The position numbers and the translations under genes are program-made. Below, piece by piece: positions 1 to 6,290 of a stretch of 7,310 nt of DNA. The notes below the pieces were generated by a model that saw only the letters and a list, made by a program, of their open reading frames with translations, ran no database searches and had not been told where the DNA came from. This DNA comes from Frankiales bacterium (GTDB taxonomy: Bacteria; Actinomycetota; Actinomycetes; Mycobacteriales; Jatrophihabitantaceae). The stretch covers positions 1 through 7,310 of the forward strand of contig JAOPUY010000287.1 of assembly GCA_025963265.1 (NCBI GenBank). The letters run 5' to 3'. The stretch's first letter is position 1; each line of letters opens with the position of its first letter.

Positions 1-2
1 AG

Positions 3-65
3 CGACTGGCGCTCGGCGTGCTGTCCTCGGACTGAATCTCATCCTCGGCCTACGGCACCGAGGAG
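3..65 (+). pseudogene. 5' part of the KimA-like transporter gene, separated from the rest by an in-frame TGA
   Basis: Read in the same frame as the downstream transporter, this stretch encodes RLALGVLSSD, then TGA at 33-35, then ISSSAYGTEE, leading directly into the ATG at 66. The residues on both sides match the first membrane helix of KimA-type transporters, whose consensus is close to SSDALSSVAYGTE, with no insertion or deletion. The TGA stands where the family has Ala. The gene therefore starts beyond the left edge and its frame is interrupted here. Possible explanations are a nonsense mutation, a sequencing or assembly error, or readthrough. From the sequence alone I favour error or mutation. 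The reading frame and homology are seen directly; the cause is inferred. Confidence 0.75.
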
Positions 66-2267
66 ATGCTGATCGTCCTGCTCGGCGTCTTCGGCCTGGC
101 CGGCTTCCACATCCTGGCCCCGATGACGGCCGTCATCCTCGTGATTCTCACCTTGATGACGCTCTCCTACCGCGAAGTCGTCATGGTCTACACCCGAGCT
201 GGCGGCTCCTATGTCGTCTGCCGGGAGAACTTCGGCTACAAGACGGCTCAGATCGCCGCGGTGGCACTGCTCATCGACTACATCGTGACGGTGGCGGTGC
301 AGGTCGCCGCCGCCGTCGCCGCCATCACCTCGCTGATCACCTCGCTGGCCAACTACCGCATCGAGATCGCGATCGTCGTCATCGTGCTGCTGGCCTACGG
401 CAACCTGCGGGGCATCCGCGAGGCCGGTCAGGCCTTCGCGATCCCGACCTATTTCTTCTTCGGCGCGGCGACCATCGTCATCATCACCGGCGTGATCCGC
501 GAGATCATGGGCGACCTGCCCCGCTACGCGATCGATCGAGCAGGCCAGATCCCGGTGCACGACAAGGGCTACGGCATCTTCTCGGGACTCGCGATCTTCT
601 ACCTGCTCAAAGCGTTCGCCAACGGCGGCTCCTCGCTGACCGGGCTCGAGGCGATCTCCAACGGCGTGAGCGCGTTCAAGAACCCCTCCGGCGTGAACGC
701 CCGCAAGACGCTCTCGATCATGAGCGCGATCCTCGGCTCGCTGGTGCTGGGCATCAGCTACCTGGCCTTCGAGACGCACGCGACGCCGTACACCGGCGGC
801 AGCCCGACGGTGATCAGCGAGGTGGCCCGGGCCGCCTTCGGCCAGTCCTGGTACGGCAACACCGGCTACGTCATCGTGCAGATCACCACCGCGTTGATCT
901 TGATAACGGGCGCGAACACCCCGTTCACCGGATTCCCGTTCCTGGCCAGTTTCATCGCCGAGGACTCGTTCCTGCCCCGGCAGAGGACCCGTCGCGGGCA
1001 CCGGCTCGCCTTCAGCAACGGCATCATCGTGCTCACCGTCGCCGCGCTGGCCTTGATCATCGTCGTCGGCACGACCGTGAACAAGCTCGTCCCGTTCTAT
1101 GCGATCGGCGTCTTCACCGGGTTCACGATGGCCGGCTTCGGCATGGCCAAATACCACCACCGCATGCGGGAACCGGGGTGGCGCCGAAAGCTGGCCATCA
1201 ACTTCGCCGGTGGCTTCGTGTCGATGATCATCGTCATCATCTTCGCGGTGGTGAAGTTCACCGAAGGCGCCTGGCTGGTCGTGCTGCTGTTCCCCGTCGG
1301 CTGGCTGGTGCTGATGCGGCTGAACCGCCAGTACCGGGCCGAAGCTCGCGCGCTGAACGTCGTCACCAAGCTGACCACGAGGCCGGCGGCCTCGGGCGGC
1401 GTCGCGGCGGTGGACGCGGTGATCGGCCACCACTACCCGCGGCACGTCGTCCTGGTCTTCGTCGACCGGTTGGACCTCGCGGTGATCCGGGCGCTGCGCT
1501 ACGCCGGCAGCCTGCGGCCGACCGACGTCCGAGCCGTGCACCTGAGCCTGGACTCGCAGGCCGCGCACCTGCTGCAGGCGGAATGGATCGCCCGCGGACT
1601 GGGCGATCGGGTGCCACTGGAACTCGTGGAGTGCCCCGACCGGCGGCTGCTCAGAACGGCGTCCAAGATCGCGTTGCGGACCGTCATCGCCGAGCAGGCC
1701 GAGGTGACGGTGCTGCTCCCCCGTCGGTCCTTCAAGCGCGTCTCGCAGCGGCTCTTGCACGATCGAACCGCGGACAAGATCGCCTACGCGGTCAGCCGGC
1801 TGCCCCACGTCGCGGCGACGATCGTCCCGTTTGACACCACTTTGTCGCAGGCGTTCGAAGACCGGTTGACCAGCAGCCGGGACAAGGCCGCCAGCGAGCG
1901 CGCCCTCCTGGCCGATCCGGCCGAGTCCCCGGTGAATGCGCCGGTGAGCGCACCGCTGGCCGAGTCCGTCCTCGAGTACCAGGTGAGCGAGGACGGCACG
2001 ACCCCGATCGGCGCCGTGCGCTGGAAGCAGCAGGTGACGATCGAGGGGCGGATCAAGGTGCTTCAAGTCGGCACGACGGCGGGAAAGTCACTGGAAGCCC
2101 AGGTCTTCGACGACACCGGCGGCATCCGGTTGCTGTTCTTCGGGCGCACCCAGATCCCGGGCATCGAGCCGGGGGCGATCGTCCGGGCCACCGGCCGGAT
2201 CGGGGAATACAAGGGGCACCTGGCCCTGGCCAATCCCCGGTATGAACTCCTCGAGGAGCGGGTCTAG
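66..2267 (+). CDS. KimA-like APC/KUP-superfamily potassium (or amino acid) permease with C-terminal OB-fold domain; 5' end disrupted
   Basis: This is an inner-membrane cation or amino acid importer of the APC superfamily, closest in motif content to the proton-coupled potassium importer KimA (YdaO) of Bacillus. From M66 the frame gives 733 residues. Hydrophobic helices fall at about 3-33, 61-92, 99-113, 123-146, 170-188, 216-236, 268-290, 318-360 and 380-422. Family signatures are LSYREVVMVY (33-42), GGSYVVCRENFG (46-57), DYIVTVAV (71-78) and SLTGLEAISNGV (190-201). Residues 455-590 form a soluble domain resembling the universal-stress-like tails of these permeases. After a linker, residues 651-729 form an OB-fold ending in NPRYELLEERV. 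ATG 66 is probably not the native start: GAG GAG directly before it encodes conserved Glu-Glu rather than a spaced ribosome site, and starting here would remove helix 1 with its cation ligands. Annotators often label such proteins amino acid permease; potassium is my inference. It ends convergently with ctaG. Confidence 0.82.
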   Translation: MLIVLLGVFGLAGFHILAPMTAVILVILTLMTLSYREVVMVYTRAGGSYVVCRENFGYKTAQIAAVALLIDYIVTVAVQVAAAVAAITSLITSLANYRIEIAIVVIVLLAYGNLRGIREAGQAFAIPTYFFFGAATIVIITGVIREIMGDLPRYAIDRAGQIPVHDKGYGIFSGLAIFYLLKAFANGGSSLTGLEAISNGVSAFKNPSGVNARKTLSIMSAILGSLVLGISYLAFETHATPYTGGSPTVISEVARAAFGQSWYGNTGYVIVQITTALILITGANTPFTGFPFLASFIAEDSFLPRQRTRRGHRLAFSNGIIVLTVAALALIIVVGTTVNKLVPFYAIGVFTGFTMAGFGMAKYHHRMREPGWRRKLAINFAGGFVSMIIVIIFAVVKFTEGAWLVVLLFPVGWLVLMRLNRQYRAEARALNVVTKLTTRPAASGGVAAVDAVIGHHYPRHVVLVFVDRLDLAVIRALRYAGSLRPTDVRAVHLSLDSQAAHLLQAEWIARGLGDRVPLELVECPDRRLLRTASKIALRTVIAEQAEVTVLLPRRSFKRVSQRLLHDRTADKIAYAVSRLPHVAATIVPFDTTLSQAFEDRLTSSRDKAASERALLADPAESPVNAPVSAPLAESVLEYQVSEDGTTPIGAVRWKQQVTIEGRIKVLQVGTTAGKSLEAQVFDDTGGIRLLFFGRTQIPGIEPGAIVRATGRIGEYKGHLALANPRYELLEERV

Positions 2268-2311
2268 GGCCCCGAGCCAGGCAGTTCAGCCGGGTCAGCC
2301 GTTTGCGCCGG
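2268..2311. other. Convergent intergenic gap between transporter and ctaG
   Basis: These 44 bp separate two converging stop codons. They contain a short direct repeat, TCAGCCG at 2286-2292 and again at 2295-2301. I found no strong GC-rich hairpin followed by a T-run on either strand, so no intrinsic terminator can be claimed. Rho-dependent or overlapping bidirectional termination remains possible. Confidence 0.5.
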
Positions 2312-3544
2312 TCAGTGTCCCTCGGAGTTGATCTCGGCCAGCCATTTGTTGTAGGCGACCAGCCGGGCGTCCTGGTCGTCGAAGTCCAGGTCGTCCACCA
2401 CGTCGTCGCCCTGGCCGGCGCCGGCGTGGTCGGCGAAGTTCGCCCGCCGCGCCCGCTCCATCCAGCCGCCGGTGTCGCGCCGTTGGCGTTCGGGATCGCG
2501 CAGCCAGCCCATCACCAGTCCGATCATCACCGCGGCCATGATCGCGTCGCCGCCGAACCACATGATCGAACCGCCGGTGTGGGTGTCGGACAACGGGTTC
2601 ACGTACAGGCCCGGGACGGTGAGCATCGCCACGGCGTGGTTGCCTTGCAGCAACACCAGGCCGACGAAGGTGTCGACGGCCATGGAGATCGCGAGCAACA
2701 GCCAGCGCGCCGGCGTGGAGAGCTTCCAGCGAATGGGGGCATCGCCCAGCACCAGCAGGAAGAACTGGCAGCCGACGAGCAGGTAGACCAAGTGCTCGAC
2801 CTGGCCGGCCCAATCGTTGCGCATGATCGTGTCCATCAGCCCGGTGAGGTGGCTGCCGACGATGACCGCGGTGTAGCTGGCCAGCACCACCGGCGGTGCG
2901 GTGAGGATGGTGAACGCCCAGGAGTTGAGCACGCGGTCGATCCGGGCGCGATCGCGCGGATTGCTGGCCAGCCGGCTGAGCTCGATCGGACGCCCGGCCA
3001 TGAGCAGGACGGGCGCCCCCATCACGAAGATCAGGTGGCCCAGCATGTGCGCGGAGAAGAACGCCTGGTCATAGACGCCGATGCTGCCGCAGGTCGCGAT
3101 GACGCAGAGCGCGAGCCCGCCGAAGAACAGCGCGACGCGCGACAGCGGCCACTTCTCGCCGCCGGCGCGACTGCGGGCCTTGACCACCCCGGTCAGGTAC
3201 CACGCGCCGAGCAACACCACGAAGGCGACGGCCACCGAGTTGAGCTGCCAGACGGTCAGCAGCGACGAGCCGAGCAGCTGCTTGACGGTGCCGGCCGAGC
3301 CGAGCCGGGTCAGGGCCGCGGCCGTCCCGTGCTCGCTCATGCCGCTCGTCCCGCCCATGGTCATGGCATCGTGAGCGCCCATCGCGTGGGTGGGCGTCGA
3401 CAGGTTGCGCACGACGGCGATCGTCAGCGCGAGCAGGATCGCGAACGCGCCCAGCCAGATCGTCCACATCGAGCGGGCGTCGCTCTGTGGCTCGAGCGGG
3501 GCTGCGGCTGGCCCAGTCGTCGGCGCGGGTGCGGAACTGGTCAC
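2312..3544 (-). CDS. ctaG: CtaG-type cytochrome c oxidase assembly / copper-handling membrane protein
   Basis: This is a polytopic membrane protein of the Caa3_CtaG family, whose members help deliver copper to haem-copper oxidases. The 410-residue product starts at GTG 3544; an in-frame TGA lies 9 bp upstream, so the frame cannot extend further. ATG at residue 26 is the only other reasonable start. An Ala/Pro-rich tail is followed by membrane helix 1 (about 27-45) and an outer loop rich in Met and His (H53, M55, H58, M61, M63, M69, H72), a plausible copper-collecting segment. Family motifs follow: FFSAHMLGHL with H166 and H170, GAPVLLMAGRP (176-186), QVEHLVYLLVG with H251, and TFVGLVLLQGNH with H303. 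The C-terminus is acidic (DDVVDDLDFDD). Many actinobacteria carry a longer CopD-CtaG fusion; this copy lacks the CopD half. No good Shine-Dalgarno precedes the GTG. It lies 201 bp downstream of the LigB-like gene on the same strand, probably as its own unit. Confidence 0.88.
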   Translation of the reverse strand: MTSSAPAPTTGPAAAPLEPQSDARSMWTIWLGAFAILLALTIAVVRNLSTPTHAMGAHDAMTMGGTSGMSEHGTAAALTRLGSAGTVKQLLGSSLLTVWQLNSVAVAFVVLLGAWYLTGVVKARSRAGGEKWPLSRVALFFGGLALCVIATCGSIGVYDQAFFSAHMLGHLIFVMGAPVLLMAGRPIELSRLASNPRDRARIDRVLNSWAFTILTAPPVVLASYTAVIVGSHLTGLMDTIMRNDWAGQVEHLVYLLVGCQFFLLVLGDAPIRWKLSTPARWLLLAISMAVDTFVGLVLLQGNHAVAMLTVPGLYVNPLSDTHTGGSIMWFGGDAIMAAVMIGLVMGWLRDPERQRRDTGGWMERARRANFADHAGAGQGDDVVDDLDFDDQDARLVAYNKWLAEINSEGH

Positions 3545-3627
3545 GGCGTATCAGTCGTCGAGCGGTGGCCCATGGTTCCTGCGATCTCTCATACGTGCCG
3601 CAGCTCACGCCGCGGGCGGTGCCTTGG

Positions 3628-3633
3628 ATTCTA
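3628..3633 (-). promoter_or_regulatory. Candidate -10 element for ctaG
   Basis: The minus strand reads TAGAAT here, a full match to the actinobacterial TANNNT -10 pattern. It lies about 84 bp upstream of the GTG start of ctaG. No convincing -35 hexamer is visible 16-18 bp further upstream. Such hexamers occur by chance, so this is weak evidence for an independent ctaG promoter. Confidence 0.28.
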
Positions 3634-3651
3634 CGAGTTGAAGAACATCTG

Positions 3652-3750
3652 GTGTGGGCTGACATCAACCTGACCCTCGGACTGGACGAGGGCTCGCCCG
3701 CGGGAACAGTTCTGCACTACTCGCTCACCGAGACGGTCAACAAGATCAGG
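3652..3750 (+). other. Orphan coding-like segment with no identifiable gene
   Basis: Read on the + strand from 3652, this 33-codon stretch begins VWADINLTLGLDEG and ends SLTETVNKIR. By hand count G/C occupies 19 of 33 first, 14 of 33 second and 28 of 33 third codon positions, the profile of genuine coding DNA in this genome. Codons just upstream (3628-3648) lose that bias, and the frame stays open in both directions without a convincing start; downstream it runs antisense into the LigB-like gene. GTG 3652 could be a start, but no ribosome site is clear. I do not recognise the peptide. It may be a remnant of a deleted gene, a small gene end, or chance. Confidence 0.35.
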
Positions 3751-4444
3751 CCGTGGGCCTCTCGACGTCGACTTCGCTGGCGTGCAAGACGTCGGTCAGG
3801 GTTTCGTCGACGAGCTTCTCCGCGTGTGGCCCGGCGTAGCTCACGACGGGATACCAGACCCCGAACGGACCTTCGGCGTAGTGGACGGTGGCCTGGAGGT
3901 CGGTGTGGGCCAGCGCGCCCGCCGCGACCTGCCAGGGCGCCCGGCCGGCGACCAGCAACTGCGCCGCCAACGCGGTGTCCAGCTCCAGCACGCCCGCCCA
4001 GTCCGAGTTGGACAGCAGCGCTTGCAGGTTGTCGTCAAACGGCAGCGCCCGCTCGTCCAAGTACCCGGGCGCCTTGAGGGTTCGGCGGGCCGAGCCGTCA
4101 GCCATGACCAGCAGGCCGATGGCCGCCCCGTCGGCCGCGATCTCCCGGCCCGCGGACACGCACTCGGCCGCGGTGGCGGTGACCGCCACCGTCACCTCCC
4201 GCACCGCGGCGGCATAGCCGGCTTCGGCGAGCAACGCCCGAGCCACGGCCAGCGACAGCGGCGGCGCCGACTCGGCGTCCCGGAGGCCCCCGACGACGAC
4301 CACCACGTCGGGCTTGGCCGACAGCAGTCGGCCGATCGCGGCCAGGCACGCGGTCCGTAACTGTTCGACCTCGGCCACCGGCGCCCCGGTCATCCCGGGC
4401 AGCAACAGCGGCGGATTGGGCGCACTCGCCGCGGCGATGATCAC
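3746..4444 (-). CDS. LigB-like (class III extradiol dioxygenase subunit B-like) domain protein
   Basis: The 232-residue product belongs to the actinobacterial family named for similarity to the LigB subunit of class III extradiol ring-cleavage dioxygenases; family members are about 230 residues and their role is unknown. GTG 4444 is chosen because it overlaps the folP2-like stop (GTGA) and the protein then begins at the family N-terminus, IIAAASAPNPPLLLPGM. The open frame upstream to 4567 only shadows the folP2-like gene. Visible motifs are GG-LRDAESAPPLSL (52-65), MADGSARRTLKAPGYLDER (114-132) and a C-terminal AEGPFGVWYPVVSYAG segment. True extradiol enzymes have a His near the N-terminus in a PHPP-type motif that binds iron; here the equivalent is P-N10-P-P. 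That loss argues against classical ring cleavage. It is the last gene of the thiE-gpgS-folP2 operon, and the overlap implies coupled translation. Confidence 0.8.
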   Translation of the reverse strand: MIIAAASAPNPPLLLPGMTGAPVAEVEQLRTACLAAIGRLLSAKPDVVVVVGGLRDAESAPPLSLAVARALLAEAGYAAAVREVTVAVTATAAECVSAGREIAADGAAIGLLVMADGSARRTLKAPGYLDERALPFDDNLQALLSNSDWAGVLELDTALAAQLLVAGRAPWQVAAGALAHTDLQATVHYAEGPFGVWYPVVSYAGPHAEKLVDETLTDVLHASEVDVERPTA

Positions 4445-5301
4445 GCCAGGCCCCGCACCGCGCGCCGGGGCGGCGTGCTGCCGCGAATCGCGGCCACCAT
4501 GTCCAGCACCTGCCGGGTCTCGGCCACGTTGTGGGCGCGGAACACCTGCGCCCCTTGCCAGGCGCACACCGCGGTGGCCGACAACGTCCCCAGCAGCCGT
4601 TGCTCCAGCGGAAGGTCGAGCGCCTCGCCCACGAAGTCCTTGTTGGACAAGGAGACCAAGACCGGCCAGCCGGTGTCGACCATCTCGGTCAACCGGCGAG
4701 TGACCTCCAGCGAATGCCAGGTGTTCTTCCCGAAATCATGTCCCGGATCGATCATGATCCGGCTCGGGTCCACGCCCAGCTGCGCCGCCCGCTCGGCCAG
4801 CCCCACGGTGCGTTCGAGCACGTCGGCCATCACGTCGTCGTACCAGATCCGGTGCGGCCGGGTTCGGGGCTCGACGCCGCCGGCGTGGGTGCAGACGATC
4901 GCCGCGTCGAACTCGGCCGCGACCTCAGCCAGCCGCGGGTCATGCCCGCCCCAAGCGTCGTTGAGGATGTCGGCCCCGACCTCGCAGACGGCCCGGCCCA
5001 CCTCGTGGCGCCAGGTGTCGACCGAGATGATCAGCTGCGGATGCCGCTCGCGCACGGCCGCGACGAAATCGACCGTGCGACGGATCTCCTCGGCCGCGTC
5101 CACCTCGTCCCCCGGCGCCGCCTTCACCCCGCCGATGTCCACGATCTCCGCGCCGTCGGCCACGACGCTGGCCACTCGCTCTAGCGCCTTGTCGAAGGCG
5201 AACGTCGCCCCGCGGTCATAAAACGAGTCCGGAGTGCGGTTGACGATCGCCATGATCACCAACGCGCCCGGGCCGAACTCATGCGGTCCGAGGTTCAGCA
5301 T
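4441..5301 (-). CDS. folP2: Dihydropteroate synthase homologue of the FolP2 type
   Basis: This 286-residue TIM-barrel protein belongs to the pterin-binding (DHPS) family. The ATG at 5301 overlaps the gpgS stop by 7 bp and has GGAG six bases upstream (plus-strand 5308-5311). A longer frame to 5424 would run antisense-like through gpgS and is rejected. Retained DHPS features are N21 in NRTPDSF, D55 in DIGG, D95 in ISVDT, N114-D115, D185 in IDPGHDFGK, K221 in SNKDF, and R255/H257 in RAHNV. The catalytic loop normally reading GGESTRPG is GGVKAAPG (57-64), losing Ser, Thr and Arg. The usual M-H-M segment is CTHAGG (137-142). This pattern fits FolP2 of mycobacteria (Rv1207 type), which sits beside gpgS and is reported not to act as a normal DHPS, rather than FolP1. 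A folate role is therefore doubtful; linkage to gpgS suggests a function tied to glucosylglycerate or methylglucose polysaccharide metabolism, which is inference. Confidence 0.88.
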   Translation of the reverse strand: MLNLGPHEFGPGALVIMAIVNRTPDSFYDRGATFAFDKALERVASVVADGAEIVDIGGVKAAPGDEVDAAEEIRRTVDFVAAVRERHPQLIISVDTWRHEVGRAVCEVGADILNDAWGGHDPRLAEVAAEFDAAIVCTHAGGVEPRTRPHRIWYDDVMADVLERTVGLAERAAQLGVDPSRIMIDPGHDFGKNTWHSLEVTRRLTEMVDTGWPVLVSLSNKDFVGEALDLPLEQRLLGTLSATAVCAWQGAQVFRAHNVAETRQVLDMVAAIRGSTPPRRAVRGLA

Positions 5302-6290
5302 TCGGGGCTCCGGGATCGCCGATAGGCCTCGACCGCGGTCGCCGGCGGCCGCTCGGCCACCGGAACGCTGCGCGAGATCCATTGACCTTCGTGCGCGCGG
5401 TCGTACTGGTAGAGCTGAGTCCACGCGCCGGCTAGGCCAACCGGCGCCGCCACCTGCCGCCCGCGATCCAAACGCCTCGTCGCCACGGCGAGGATCTCGG
5501 TGGCCATCACCCCCAGATCATGCATGTTCTGGTGGCTGTGACCGCGCCGGCCCAGGTCGACCTGGGCGACCGCCTCCAGACCGTGCCGCCACAGAGTGTC
5601 AGTCAGGGTCGCGAATTCGATGCCGTATCCGACCGGAAACGGCAGCGTCTCGGCCAGCGAGCGCCGGATCGCCCATTCACCGGCCAGCGGTTGCACCACC
5701 CCGGCCAGCGCGGGCCAATGCAGGTTGATCAGCGGTCGGGCGACCAACTCGGTCACCCGGCCGCCCTGTGGCGCGCCCTCGGTCGCACCGGTCGTCCCAT
5801 CGTCGAACAGCCGGTCGTAAAAGCCCTTCACCAGCAGCACGTTCTGCTGCGTCAGCAGCGGCCCCAGCAATCCGGTGACGAAGTGCACCCCCCATTCGGT
5901 GAGGTCGGCGTCGATGAACACCAGGATGTCGCCCGTGGTCACGAACTGAGACCGCCAGAGCGCCTCGCCCTTGCCGGGCATGGCCGGCAGGCCGGTCTGG
6001 ATCGCCCGGGACGCGAACACTTTCGCGCCGGCCGCGGCCGCGACCTCGGCCGTCCGGTCGCTCGAGTCGGAGTCGATGACCACCAGCTCGTCGACCAGCC
6101 CGGGCCGCACCAGCGCGTCGGCGATGTTGCTCACCACCGTCGCCACCGTCGCCTGTTCGTTGCGGGCCGGGATCACCACGCTGATCTGCACGCCGGCTTG
6201 GCGCTTGAGCTCCAGCAGAGCCGGCAGTGCGAAATCGCTGGCCAGGTGCGTGTTGGACTGGAACCAACGCCGGGTGTTCTCCTGCATCAC
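5295..6290 (-). CDS. gpgS: Glucosyl-3-phosphoglycerate synthase (GT81)
   Basis: The enzyme transfers glucose from a nucleotide sugar to 3-phosphoglycerate. This is the first committed step to glucosylglycerate, which serves as a compatible solute and, in mycobacteria and relatives, as the primer of methylglucose lipopolysaccharides. The 331-residue product has a GT-A fold. Visible motifs are [13 protein letters not shown] (37-49), [10 protein letters not shown] (71-80), [10 protein letters not shown] (105-114), the metal-binding D127-A-D129, [11 protein letters not shown] (176-186, phosphoglycerate-binding region), [10 protein letters not shown] (201-210), FPVGYGIEF (218-226) and LGRRGH with H251 matching the conserved metal/acid His of GpgS. 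Two starts compete: GTG 6290 (4-bp overlap with the thiE stop) and ATG 6287 (TGATG, 1-bp overlap). Either gives the same domain. No strong ribosome site is seen, so translation is probably coupled to thiE. The order gpgS then folP2 is the reverse of that in M. tuberculosis. Confidence 0.91.
   Translation of the reverse strand: MMQENTRRWFQSNTHLASDFALPALLELKRQAGVQISVVIPARNEQATVATVVSNIADALVRPGLVDELVVIDSDSSDRTAEVAAAAGAKVFASRAIQTGLPAMPGKGEALWRSQFVTTGDILVFIDADLTEWGVHFVTGLLGPLLTQQNVLLVKGFYDRLFDDGTTGATEGAPQGGRVTELVARPLINLHWPALAGVVQPLAGEWAIRRSLAETLPFPVGYGIEFATLTDTLWRHGLEAVAQVDLGRRGHSHQNMHDLGVMATEILAVATRRLDRGRQVAAPVGLAGAWTQLYQYDRAHEGQWISRSVPVAERPPATAVEAYRRSRSPEC
5308..5311 (-). promoter_or_regulatory. 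Ribosome binding site deciding the folP2-like start
   Basis: The minus strand reads GGAG followed by six bases and then ATG at 5301. This spacing supports that ATG over the longer in-frame starts further upstream inside gpgS. Confidence 0.6.

Noticed and set aside
33..35. TGA as a selenocysteine codon
   Set aside because: The family has Ala at this position, not Cys or Sec, and no stem-loop typical of a bacterial SECIS is evident immediately downstream.
39..2066. 675-codon open frame on the minus strand opposite the transporter
   Set aside because: Its translation is dominated by His, Asp, Arg and Gly in the low-complexity pattern expected when high-GC coding DNA is read antisense, with no domain or membrane pattern. 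The plus strand encodes a clear transporter.
2286..2301. TCAGCCG direct repeat as part of a terminator or attachment site
   Set aside because: Only two 7-bp copies at 9-bp spacing, with no T-run, hairpin or integrase gene nearby.
2303..3673. 456-codon open frame on the plus strand opposite ctaG
   Set aside because: Composition is His/Gln/Arg/Asp-rich with no family signature; the minus strand has the CtaG motifs and membrane helices.
4445..4567. N-terminal extension of the LigB-like gene to an upstream start at 4567
   Set aside because: The extra 41 residues are an Arg/Pro/Gly-rich shadow of the folP2-like gene; the GTGA overlap start fits the family N-terminus.
5302..5424. N-terminal extension of the folP2-like gene to 5424
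   Set aside because: The added residues lie out of frame inside gpgS and have no DHPS homology; ATG 5301 has a spaced GGAG.
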